DNA of 64,000 bases from positions 124,001 through 188,000 of the forward strand of contig NC_016631.1 of the NCBI RefSeq assembly GCF_000178955.2. Reading direction: 5' to 3'. Of this stretch, positions 8,547 through 15,750 are shown in pieces; the first letter of the stretch is position 1; the number at the start of each line of letters is the position of its first letter. The position numbers and the translations under genes were made by a program. The notes beneath the pieces are model-generated. The model searched no databases. It was not told where the DNA came from and saw only the letters and a list, made by a program, of their open reading frames with translations. This DNA comes from Granulicella mallensis MP5ACTX8. Its GTDB lineage: Bacteria > Acidobacteriota > Terriglobia > Terriglobales > Acidobacteriaceae.

Positions 8547-9617
8547 ATGGCATACCCCACAAACAATCTGAGGATTAAATCCACTAGAGTCGTTCTTCCT
8601 CCTATCTTCCTTGAGGAGGAGATGCCTGTTACCGATAACGCTTCGCGCACCGTCTTCGACGCGCGTCGCCAAATTGTAGACATCCTCAACGGATCGGATG
8701 ATCGTCTGGTCGTCGTTGTAGGTCCTTGTTCCATCCACGATCCGGTTGCCGCCCGCGAGTACGCGGGCCTGCTGAAGGAGGCGATCGCAGAGCTCTCCAG
8801 CGACCTCATGATCGTGATGCGTGTTTACTTCGAGAAACCGCGCACCACCCTCGGCTGGAAGGGGCTTATCAACGACCCCTACTTCGATGAGTCCTTCCGC
8901 ATCAACGACGGGCTGCGCATGGCGCGCCACCTCCTCCTCGATCTGGCCGAGATGGGAGTGCCCGCCGGCACCGAATACCTCGACATGATCTCGCCGCAGT
9001 ACGTCTCCGACCTCGTAAGCTGGGGAGCCATCGGCGCGCGAACCACGGAGAGCCAGGTCCATCGCCAGCTCGCCTCCGGACTCTCCTGCCCGGTGGGCTT
9101 CAAGAACGGCACCTCCGGCAACGTACGCATTGCGGTGGAGGCCATCCTCTCGGCCAATCATCCCCACACCTTCCTGGGCACCTCTGAGACGGGACAGTCC
9201 GCCATCCTTCTCACGTCCGGCAACACGGACTGCCATATCATCCTGCGCGGCGGCCGGCAGACCACCAACTACGATGCCGCAGCCGTGGCTTCGACGGTGG
9301 AAGAGATGGAAAAGGCAGGCGTCAAACCCCGCATCATGATCGACTGCAGCCACGCAAACAGCGGCAAAGATCACCGCAAGCAGGCCGAGGTATGCCGCTC
9401 CGTGTCGGAGCAGGTTATTGCGAGCACGAACCGTAACATCATGGGCGTCATGATTGAAAGCAATCTCGTTGCCGGGGCGCAGCCTCTCATTGCTGGCAAA
9501 GAGCTGGTCTACGGGCAAAGCATCACCGACGCCTGCATCGACTGGCCCGAGACCCAAACGCTTCTGCGTGAACTCGCCAGCGCTGTCCGCGAGCGGCGAG
9601 CTCACCTCAAGGGTTAA
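8547..9617 (+). CDS. aroG: 3-deoxy-7-phosphoheptulonate synthase (DAHP synthase, type I)
   Basis: A 356-residue class I-alpha DAHP synthase, the first enzyme of the shikimate pathway, joining phosphoenolpyruvate and erythrose 4-phosphate. Family motifs are clear: V-G-P-C-S-I-H-D, R-V-Y-F-E-K-P-R-T, G-W-K-G-L-I-N-D-P, G-A-R-T-T-E-S-Q, and D-C-S-H-A-N-S near the C-terminus with the metal-site residues. The length equals that of the E. coli AroF/G/H enzymes. It is not in an aro operon here. Its last 11 bp overlap the convergent PPOX gene. Which amino acid inhibits it cannot be read from sequence. Confidence 0.95.
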   Translation: MAYPTNNLRIKSTRVVLPPIFLEEEMPVTDNASRTVFDARRQIVDILNGSDDRLVVVVGPCSIHDPVAAREYAGLLKEAIAELSSDLMIVMRVYFEKPRTTLGWKGLINDPYFDESFRINDGLRMARHLLLDLAEMGVPAGTEYLDMISPQYVSDLVSWGAIGARTTESQVHRQLASGLSCPVGFKNGTSGNVRIAVEAILSANHPHTFLGTSETGQSAILLTSGNTDCHIILRGGRQTTNYDAAAVASTVEEMEKAGVKPRIMIDCSHANSGKDHRKQAEVCRSVSEQVIASTNRNIMGVMIESNLVAGAQPLIAGKELVYGQSITDACIDWPETQTLLRELASAVRERRAHLKG

Positions 9618-10485
9618 ACGGGGAGAGTTGTCTGGCCTTCTCCAGGACGGGGAGGCGCATCTGGGTCCAGCGTTGAACCGTCACCGTTGTCCATCGTGCG
9701 CGTCCCTGGTCTTCGTAGCTCACGGAGGCCGTTCCTGAAATCGCCAACGCTGTTCCGTTGTTGAAGTCCGGCAGAAGAAGGCCGACGCGGGCATCGATCT
9801 CAAGATTGCCCAGCGTATTGAAGAGGTTATTGCCCGCGTAGTCCGGGAAGCGGATAGTTCTGTCCGACGGGCTTACGACAAACCCCGGATTGCCCCCGCG
9901 ATGCGAAGCATCCAGGCCGCGCTCCGGGTGCTGCGTTGCGATGAAGAAGACGTCGGTCTTCTCAAAGGCGTCACGCTGCTCCCGAGTCAACGATTCTCCC
10001 TCCAGCAACGCATGAGCCGGAGCGTCTTTTGACCACGCCAGCGCGCGCTGCGTGATGTACTTCGGGCAGTTGGGATAAGCCTCCGCGACGGACAGCACCA
10101 TCAGCTTGTCTGATGGCTTCTCCAGCCGTCCATTGACGCGCAGACGGCGGCGGGTAGCAAAGTCGAGCACTACTCCGCCGACGAGTTGCCGATCTTCGGC
10201 AGCACGGAGAATCCGTTCGTCGACAGGATCGATCGTCTGCTCAAGATCCAGGTAGAGGGTGTCGCGGGAGGCAGCCATCCACCCCGCTTTGCCGGCGACG
10301 GGCAGGCACCACATCGCGCCCTTGTCGAGGACCGCAAGAACTAGAAGCGACTGCTGCTGCAGAAAGGGAATCGCTCCAGCCGGAATGTAAGGGGAGATCA
10401 TGGGACTGTTCCGGTCCGCTTCCTCTGTCCCACCCACTCGCCGCTGAACACGGCGTTCGCCTTCGTGAAAAGGATCCATCGACAT
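9607..10485 (-). CDS. PPOX-family (pyridoxamine-phosphate-oxidase-like) FMN protein
   Basis: A 292-residue member of the split-barrel flavin-binding superfamily. The segment P-D-Y-A-G-N-N-L-F-N-T-L-G-N-L near residue 215 is typical of this group, as is the preceding I-A-T-Q-H-P-E-R-G-L-D-A-S-H-R-G-G. The N-terminal half is a second, weaker barrel. Likely a flavin-dependent oxidoreductase; substrate unknown. The start is preceded by GGAGACGG. It is divergent from a TetR gene that shares its promoter region, so it is probably the repressed target. Confidence 0.82.
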   Translation of the reverse strand: MSMDPFHEGERRVQRRVGGTEEADRNSPMISPYIPAGAIPFLQQQSLLVLAVLDKGAMWCLPVAGKAGWMAASRDTLYLDLEQTIDPVDERILRAAEDRQLVGGVVLDFATRRRLRVNGRLEKPSDKLMVLSVAEAYPNCPKYITQRALAWSKDAPAHALLEGESLTREQRDAFEKTDVFFIATQHPERGLDASHRGGNPGFVVSPSDRTIRFPDYAGNNLFNTLGNLEIDARVGLLLPDFNNGTALAISGTASVSYEDQGRARWTTVTVQRWTQMRLPVLEKARQLSPFNP

Positions 10486-10509
10486 ATCCGTCTCCGATCT
10501 CCTCTGTAA

Positions 10510-10552
10510 ACCGTTCGGTCTACAACTATAAGATTAGACCGATCGGTATAAT
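10510..10552. promoter_or_regulatory. TetR operator candidates overlapping a TATAAT box
   Basis: ACCGTTCGGT (10510-10519) and the perfect palindrome ACCGATCGGT (10538-10547) differ at one base. The second abuts a consensus -10 hexamer TATAAT (10547-10552) that reads toward the TetR gene. The resemblance of TAGACC half-sites to those of LmrA/YxaF-type TetR proteins is from memory. This would give autoregulation and control of the divergent PPOX gene. Confidence 0.6.
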
Positions 10553-10585
10553 GATGCAAGCACGAGCATAAAAGGGATCAGATCA

Positions 10586-11149
10586 ATGGCAAAGACCGAA
10601 ACCGCAGAGGCAGAAAAAGTTCTTGGCTCGCTCATCTCCGTCTTTCGCGATCACGGCTTTGAGGGCGCGAGCCTGACCCGGTTCACGGAGTCTTCGGGGC
10701 TCATCAAGGCAAGCCTCTATCATCGCTTCCCACGCGGGAAGGAACAGATGGCCCTTGCGGCGCTCACCGAAGTGGACCGGATCTTTGCGACTCACGTGTT
10801 GGCTCCGATCGATTCGAAGGAAGACCCTCTTCGCCGCCTGAAGCTTGTAACAGAGCGATTGAACGAGTTCTACGAGGGTGGAACGCAGGCGTGTCTACTC
10901 GAGACCCTGAGCAGCGCGGGTACGCCCCCCAGTGTGCGGACCCACGTGAAGAATACGCTCGACTTCTGGATTGCAAAGTTCATGAAGTTGTCCAGGGATG
11001 GGGGTATTCCAGCGAAAGAGGCTCGGGTACGGGCCGAGGGTGCGGTCGCTGCCATCGAGGGCGCTCTGGTAATCTCCCGCGCCCAGGAAAACAATAAGGA
11101 GTTCAAGCGAAGCCTGGAATCTCTCCCTACCCGTCTCCTGAACCGGTAA
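10586..11149 (+). CDS. TetR-family regulator (LmrA/YxaF-like)
   Basis: A 187-residue repressor. The N-terminal helix-turn-helix is recognisable: F-R-D-H-G-F-E-G-A-S-L-T-R-F-T-E, then S-G-L-I-K-A-S-L-Y-H-R-F-P-R-G-K. The C-terminal ligand domain has the C-L-L-E-T-L segment seen in LmrA/YxaF-type members. It lies between a divergent PPOX gene and a co-directional acetyltransferase gene (36-bp gap), so all three may respond to one compound. Confidence 0.88.
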   Translation: MAKTETAEAEKVLGSLISVFRDHGFEGASLTRFTESSGLIKASLYHRFPRGKEQMALAALTEVDRIFATHVLAPIDSKEDPLRRLKLVTERLNEFYEGGTQACLLETLSSAGTPPSVRTHVKNTLDFWIAKFMKLSRDGGIPAKEARVRAEGAVAAIEGALVISRAQENNKEFKRSLESLPTRLLNR

Positions 11150-11185
11150 AGATCGGTCCTGATCTCGTCGGGTTAACATACGGAC

Positions 11186-11845
11186 ATGCGAGACATCGTG
11201 ATCGGCGGCAGAGAGAAGATCAACCTGGAGACATGGGAACGCCGCGCGAGCTTCCAGTTCTTCAAGAGTTTTACCGAGCCTTATCACGGCGTCTGCCTCC
11301 GTGTTGACTGCACGGAAACCTACCGCTACGCGAAGCAGCATCAACTCTCGGTCTTCCTGTCCTTGCTGCATCGCTCCCTCATCGCCGCGCACCAGGTGGA
11401 GAACTTCCGGACACGCATTGTCGATGGCGACGCCTGGCGCTACGAGCTGATCAATGGAGGCAGCGCCGTTGGCCGGGCCAACGGCACTATCGGCCTGGGG
11501 CACTATCAGTTCCGGCCGCAGATCGATGAGTTCGTGCGCGACGCTTCCGTCGAGCTGGATCGAGTGCGGCAGAGGAACGACATCGAGCGCTATCCGGACG
11601 TCAACCTGATTCGTTACTCCGTTCTTCCCTGGTTTGACTTCACATCCATCTCACATGCGCGCGACTTCGCCCACGAAGACTCCGCGCCCCGCATCACCTT
11701 CGGCAAGATCACGGAAGCGGCAGGCCGACGCACCATGCCGGTATCGATCCACGCACACCACGCCTTGGCCGACGGCTTGCATGTGGCACAGTTCGTAGAG
11801 CGCTTCCAGCATTCCCTGGAAGCACCCGACTTCCAGGGAATGTAG
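11186..11845 (+). CDS. Chloramphenicol-acetyltransferase-like (CatA family) acyltransferase
   Basis: A 219-residue protein of CAT size. The active-site signature H-H-A-L-A-D-G-L-H is intact: H192 and D196 match the catalytic His and structural Asp of H-H-A-V-C-D-G. The N-terminus (W-E-R-R-x-S-F-Q-F-F) and the mid-protein F-D-F-T-S-I also follow the family. CatA enzymes are acetyl-CoA-dependent trimers that O-acetylate chloramphenicol, but environmental homologues often have unknown substrates, so resistance is only possible. Co-transcription with the upstream TetR gene is likely. Confidence 0.82.
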   Translation: MRDIVIGGREKINLETWERRASFQFFKSFTEPYHGVCLRVDCTETYRYAKQHQLSVFLSLLHRSLIAAHQVENFRTRIVDGDAWRYELINGGSAVGRANGTIGLGHYQFRPQIDEFVRDASVELDRVRQRNDIERYPDVNLIRYSVLPWFDFTSISHARDFAHEDSAPRITFGKITEAAGRRTMPVSIHAHHALADGLHVAQFVERFQHSLEAPDFQGM

Positions 11846-11848
11846 AGA

Positions 11849-11881
11849 CTCGTCACCGGTCATACCTCGATCGGTGACGAG
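11849..11881. terminator. hairpin after the CAT-like gene
   Basis: CTCGTCACCG (11849-11858) pairs exactly with CGGTGACGAG (11872-11881) across a 13-nt loop, starting within 5 bp of the stop codon. There is no strong T run. Confidence 0.45.
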
Positions 11882-11949
11882 AGGTCGAAGTATAGCTACT
11901 CCTCTGAGCGGAGCGGTTGTCTCCAGCGGGACACTTAAGAGCTGCCCGC

Positions 11950-12212
11950 TTTAGGTAGTGCCTGCCGAATCGGAGCTACCGGCTTTTGTCCTTGTGGCTG
12001 CTTTTGTTGTCGCCTTTGCCCCGCCGATTGCCTTTGCTTTGAAGGGGCGGGACTTCAGTCCCGCCGTCTCTGCACTGTTGTTAGTGTGGCTTTAGCCACG
12101 GAGGGAATGCTCGCTTGGCAAAGAGCCTCTCCACGGCTAAAGCCCGAACCTATCTCAGAAGCAAAAACAACGACAAAGGCCGGTAGCTCCGATTCGTCAG
12201 ACACTACCTAAA
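11950..12212. mobile_element. 263-bp MITE-like element with 34-bp terminal inverted repeats
   Basis: The left end 11950-11983 (TTTAGGTAGTG...GGAGCTACCGGC) and the right end 12179-12212 are inverted copies with two mismatches in 34. Inside are two more dyads: GGCGGGAC/GTCCCGCC near 12046-12065 and a GGCTTTAGCC-containing stem. No coding capacity is seen. A TA dinucleotide flanks both ends, which would fit a Tc1/mariner-IS630 type target. The left 160 bp recur at 32161-32345. The right terminus contains the stop codon of the minus-strand SDR gene. Confidence 0.75.
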
Positions 12213-12957
12213 CCTGCGCGAATCCACCATCGACAAAGAGCTCTGCCCCCGTAACGAAGCTGGACTCATCGCTGGCCAGGAACACCACTGCGCTGGCAAT
12301 CTCTTCCGGCCTCCCCATACGACCGAGCGGGACACCGGCGGTGATGGCCTCACGGCGGGCCTGTCCAGTCTCACTGCTTCCCAGTAATCCCTCCAGCCCT
12401 TCTGTTTGGATCGGACCGGGGCTCACCACGTTGACCCGAATCTTTCGTTGCTTCAAATCCGTGGTCCATGTGCGCGCAAACGAGCGTATCGCAGCCTTGG
12501 TCGCGGCATAGATGCTGTTCGCGGGAAGACCCTTGCTGCCGACGATCGAACCGTTCAGGATGATACTGCCTCCATCCGGCATCAACGGCAGAGCCGCTTG
12601 TACGCCGAAGATGACACCCTTCACGTTCGTACCGAAGATTTTCTCGTACTGCTCCTCTTTGATCTGTCCGAAGACCCCGTACTCAGCAGTTCCCGCGTTA
12701 GCGAACACGATATCCACGCGGCCCTGTTCGGTCCGAATCCGGTCGTAGAGCGCCTCAATATCCTCTTGTTTGGCTGTGTCTCCAGCAACCGCGATGCATC
12801 CCTGGCCGATCTTGGCAGCGGCCGCTTCGAGTGCATCCTTGCGTCTGCCGGTGATATAAACCGTCGCGCCTTCATTCACGAACGCCTTCGCCGTTGCAAA
12901 GCCGATCCCGCTGCTGCCGCCGGTTACGACAGCGATCTTTCCATTGAGTCTTTTCAT
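12208..12957 (-). CDS. SDR oxidoreductase
   Basis: A 249-residue classical SDR with T-G-G-S-S-G-I-G at residues 12-19, an N-A-G-T motif near 87, the catalytic Ser in N-G-S-I-V-G and Y-A-A-T-K near 155. The C-terminus F-V-D-G-G-F-A-Q-V is of normal length. The TAG stop lies inside the terminal inverted repeat of the neighbouring MITE-like element. AAGGAGATGTTCG precedes the ATG. It is divergent from a TetR gene with a 12-bp dyad between them. The physiological substrate is unknown. Confidence 0.9.
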   Translation of the reverse strand: MKRLNGKIAVVTGGSSGIGFATAKAFVNEGATVYITGRRKDALEAAAAKIGQGCIAVAGDTAKQEDIEALYDRIRTEQGRVDIVFANAGTAEYGVFGQIKEEQYEKIFGTNVKGVIFGVQAALPLMPDGGSIILNGSIVGSKGLPANSIYAATKAAIRSFARTWTTDLKQRKIRVNVVSPGPIQTEGLEGLLGSSETGQARREAITAGVPLGRMGRPEEIASAVVFLASDESSFVTGAELFVDGGFAQV

Positions 12958-13042
12958 CGAACATCTCCTTGTATGCGCGAGAGACCGGACAAGTCCTCTC
13001 GCTGGTTGATGGGGCGATCCTCGGCAAGAACGCTGGACCCGG

Positions 13043-13095
13043 ATTTTAATTGCGCTTGCAATCTAATTTACTTTGATGGCGTCCGCAATTAAAAT
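13043..13095. promoter_or_regulatory. 12-bp inverted repeat between divergent SDR and TetR genes
   Basis: ATTTTAATTGCG (13043-13054) and CGCAATTAAAAT (13084-13095) are exact reverse complements with 29 bp between them. A and T dominate in an otherwise G+C-rich region. The likely role is TetR binding and control of both divergent genes. Confidence 0.55.
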
Positions 13096-13123
13096 TATTC
13101 AAAAGGATTCGAGGAATTTTCAG

Positions 13124-13759
13124 ATGCGAGTTTCTAAGGAACAGGCTGAGACAAATCGAACCTCCCTGCTGCAGGCTGCCGGTCGTCTGTTTAATGAGAA
13201 AGGCTTCGACGGAGTGGGCGTGGCCGAAGTCGCGAAGGAGGCCCGACTGACGCACGGTGCGCTCTACGCGCACTTCCCCTCGAAAGACGCGCTCGCGGCA
13301 GAGTCCTTTTCCGATGGAATCGCCCACCGCCTGGTAGCGATGCGAGGCCTGAAGTTGACCTTTGAGGGATACCTCGATGCCATGTTCTCAACCAGGCACC
13401 GCGACAACCTGGCAAACGGTTGTCCGATGACAGCCTCCGCAAGTGAGATCTCCAGGCAGGGCCCCGCGCTCGCTACCAGCTTCGCGCAGGCGTTTGAGGA
13501 GACAGCGGCGGTACTCGAAGAATCGATTGAGGGCGACCTGTCAGCCTCTGAAAAACGGCATCTTGCCATCTCGGCCCTGGCCGCACAGATCGGCGCCATC
13601 GCTGTGGCCCGTGCGGTCGCCAAGGTCGACCCTTCACTTTCAAAAGAAGTACTTCGCGCCGTCCGTGAGACGGTGACACCTGCTCCTCCGGCCAAAGAAA
13701 AGAAAACCGGAAGGTCGCGTCACCCGCATCCCACAAGATCAGAGCGTACCTCCAGCTAA
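13124..13759 (+). CDS. TetR-family regulator
   Basis: A 211-residue regulator. The helix-turn-helix is near residues 10-55: A-A-G-R-L-F-N-E-K-G-F-D-G-V-G-V-A-E-V-A, then L-T-H-G-A-L-Y-A-H-F-P-S-K-D-A-L. The sequence N-G-C-P-M-T-A-S-A-S-E in the effector domain is characteristic of AcuR/NemR-like TetR proteins, where cysteines can sense electrophiles; that link is inference. GAGGAATTTTCAG precedes the ATG at 13124, favouring it over an ATG 17 codons upstream. The tail is basic (K-E-K-K-T-G-R-S-R-H). Divergent from the SDR gene it likely controls. Confidence 0.87.
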   Translation: MRVSKEQAETNRTSLLQAAGRLFNEKGFDGVGVAEVAKEARLTHGALYAHFPSKDALAAESFSDGIAHRLVAMRGLKLTFEGYLDAMFSTRHRDNLANGCPMTASASEISRQGPALATSFAQAFEETAAVLEESIEGDLSASEKRHLAISALAAQIGAIAVARAVAKVDPSLSKEVLRAVRETVTPAPPAKEKKTGRSRHPHPTRSERTSS

Positions 13760-13821
13760 CGGTTCGGCGGAGCGGGCCAGGATAGCTTTATCTGAACGTC
13801 CTCATCCACGCTTCCCAGAAT

Positions 13822-14045
13822 CGTCATCCTGAGCGAAGCACCTCGCGCTTTTTGCGAGGTGCGCAGTCGAAGGACCCCGAGAGAGCCGATCTGACCCATG
13901 ATTTTCAGATCTTCTCTAGCACAAAAGTTCGGGCTCGAGCGCTTGAGGTGGGAAAGGGGCGAAGGACACGGGCAAGATTACAACCCCCGGGGTCCTTCGG
14001 CTTCGTGTCTCGCAAAAAGCACGAGACACTTCGCTCAGGATGACG
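13822..14045. repeat. about 220-bp imperfect palindromic repeat, copy A
   Basis: It begins CGTCATCCTGAGCGAAG and ends with CGCTCAGGATGACG in inverted orientation. Inner arms carry CGAAGGACCCCGAG and a GGGGTCCTTCG partner. Related copies lie at 40764-40953 and 63055-63274, all between genes and without coding capacity. The shared architecture suggests one mobile or structured-RNA family. Confidence 0.75.
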
Positions 14046-14185
14046 CCTTTGGAGTGAAATGAAAAACACTTTCAGCTTTGGCGTCCCACCCCTGCCCGCG
14101 TTTTATGCTTGTCCTGGCATCCCCAGGGGAATGGATCAGGCAGCGCTAGAATCAATTCAAATTTCCGCTTCCGGTGAGAACCCAA

Positions 14186-14953
14186 ATGTCAGAAGAAGAA
14201 AAGCTAGTCGGCGGCAATGTTTCTGATTCGGTAGTCCGAATTGGATCTACCGTTCGCAAGCCCGCCACGGCGGCTACGCCTGCGGTACAGGCTCTTCTCA
14301 CCCATTTACATTCCGTTGGCTTTGCCGGAGCCCCACAAGGTCTCGGATTGGATGAGCGTGGACGGCAGGTCTTTGAATTCATACCCGGTGCCATGTGGGA
14401 CAGAAAGCAACAAAACACCTTGATCGATCTACGGAGAGTCGGCGTTCTGATCCGGTCATTGCACGATGCAACTGTTTCGTTCATCCCACCTGCATCTGCT
14501 GAATGGAACACTCTCTCCATTCCGGACGGGCACGACATCCTCTGCCACAATGATCTCGCTCCGTGGAACCTGGTCTGCGGTACCGATCGCTGGGTGTTTA
14601 TCGATTGGGATAACGCCGCACCTGGAACTCGCCTGTGGGATCTGGCCTGGGCAACGATCTCCTTCCCACCTGTTGAACCGGATTGTGATCTTTCCGTAGC
14701 GGCAACAGCCATCCATGCGATTGCCGAGGGCTATCGCCTCCCGCCCTCCGAGTACGGCAAGCTGCTCCGCCTGATGGCCGCAAGAGCGCGTGCCGGTTCT
14801 GATCTGCTGGTGCAAGGTGCGAAGACCGGTCAACAGCCCTGGGCAAGACTCTATGCCGAAGGGCACGACAAATATTGGGGACCAGTCTCCGGCTACATCG
14901 ACCGCTCTGCCTCGATTCTTGAAGGCATGCTGATCTCTTTAAGTGCTGGCTAA
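14186..14953 (+). CDS. APH/ChoK-like phosphotransferase family protein
   Basis: A 255-residue aminoglycoside-phosphotransferase-fold protein. The catalytic loop H-N-D-L-A-P-W-N (Brenner motif, Asp and Asn) lies near residue 122, and the metal-binding Asp is in F-I-D-W-D-N-A near 140. The N-terminal lobe is short and the usual ATP-site lysine is not obvious. Members phosphorylate aminoglycosides, choline, homoserine or other small alcohols, so resistance should not be assumed. ATG 14186 is preferred to the GTG four codons upstream, which sits in the likely ribosome-binding site. Confidence 0.78.
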   Translation: MSEEEKLVGGNVSDSVVRIGSTVRKPATAATPAVQALLTHLHSVGFAGAPQGLGLDERGRQVFEFIPGAMWDRKQQNTLIDLRRVGVLIRSLHDATVSFIPPASAEWNTLSIPDGHDILCHNDLAPWNLVCGTDRWVFIDWDNAAPGTRLWDLAWATISFPPVEPDCDLSVAATAIHAIAEGYRLPPSEYGKLLRLMAARARAGSDLLVQGAKTGQQPWARLYAEGHDKYWGPVSGYIDRSASILEGMLISLSAG

Positions 14954-15038
14954 TCCGGCTGGTTTTGAAAACGAGCTTCTCGTTCCAAGACCAGAACTCT
15001 TCTGTCTGCCGACAGACCGGAAGTCAACGAACATCGCG

Positions 15039-15452
15039 TCACGCGGTCCGCTGAACCCATTGGCTTCGCCAGGCCGGTGCCTCGAAGGGGTCCGCGAAAT
15101 ACTGTGTCTCGTGCACGACCTTGCCGTCACGGAACTCCATGATGCTCACGGTATAGGCTGGCCGCCCCTGGTAGGTGATGGTGTACTCCGTAACCCAGAG
15201 CTCCCCGGCTCCGGAGATCCGCCTGACATTGAAACCCGATGGCTTGCCCGGATGATGACTCCGCAAGGCCTGCAGATTCCTTCGCCCAAGGATTCGCTCG
15301 CCCGACTGCGGATAATCGCAGATAGCATCGTCATCGTAAATATCATGTTCCGCGTCTGCATCACCGGCTGCCGACGCCTGCCAATGCGCGTTCAAGGCTT
15401 CACGTATCTGTTCCTCATGCATGAATGGCTCCAGGTTCTGGTTGGCTTTCAT
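15039..15452 (-). CDS. NTF2/SnoaL-like protein
   Basis: A 137-residue cone-fold protein: A-L-N-A-H-W-Q-A-S-A-A-G-D near residue 20, a central Y-D-D-D-A-I-C-D-Y-P-Q-S-G and the end M-E-F-R-D-G-K-V-V-H-E-T-Q-Y-F-A-D-P-F. This is a typical SnoaL-like/NTF2 layout. Members range from isomerases and cyclases to ligand-binding proteins, and no function can be assigned. GAGGTAG lies upstream of the ATG. Convergent with the APH-like gene. Confidence 0.78.
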   Translation of the reverse strand: MKANQNLEPFMHEEQIREALNAHWQASAAGDADAEHDIYDDDAICDYPQSGERILGRRNLQALRSHHPGKPSGFNVRRISGAGELWVTEYTITYQGRPAYTVSIMEFRDGKVVHETQYFADPFEAPAWRSQWVQRTA

Positions 15453-15750
15453 GTTGGTCTACCTCATGGAAGGAAAGATATCCACGGGAAAGGACATTGC
15501 GGTCATCACCAACGGTGCATCAATGAGCCGCTCCGGCGCAAGCTGCGGTATGCAGGTGAGGACCATAGGGATATCCCCACAGCGCGGTCGTGTTGATCTT
15601 CCTGAAATTCGGTTACATCGTGACAATATTGAGACATTTCTCTGACATCGTTATGACAACTGGTCTTCTTTTCTAATCCAGACTGAATTGGTCGTAGTTA
15701 AGTAAGACCAACTAAGTCGCATTTAAAGAGATGCCGCTTCAAGGAAGATC
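15453..15750. promoter_or_regulatory. intergenic region before the TonB receptor, with a dyad
   Basis: No gene is seen. TTGGTC (15688-15693) and GACCAA (15706-15711) form a dyad with 12 bp between arms, about 40 bp before the receptor's start; AAGGAAG is the ribosome-binding site. The dyad may be a regulator site. It does not match the 19-bp Fur consensus by eye. Confidence 0.35.

Noticed and set aside
8454..9605. A 383-residue minus-strand frame opposite aroG
   Set aside because: The plus-strand DAHP synthase is unambiguous and the antisense translation has no family features.
13822..14045. CRISPR array
   Set aside because: The repeats are long palindromes scattered across the window, not regularly spaced direct repeats with unique spacers, and no cas genes are present.
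11186..14953. Antibiotic-resistance island (CAT-like, APH-like)
   Set aside because: The genes lack adjacent integron, transposase or plasmid features and both families have many non-resistance members, so a resistance claim is not supported.
15688..15711. Fur box before the siderophore-type receptor
   Set aside because: The dyad TTGGTC-N12-GACCAA does not resemble the GATAATGATAATC-type Fur consensus.
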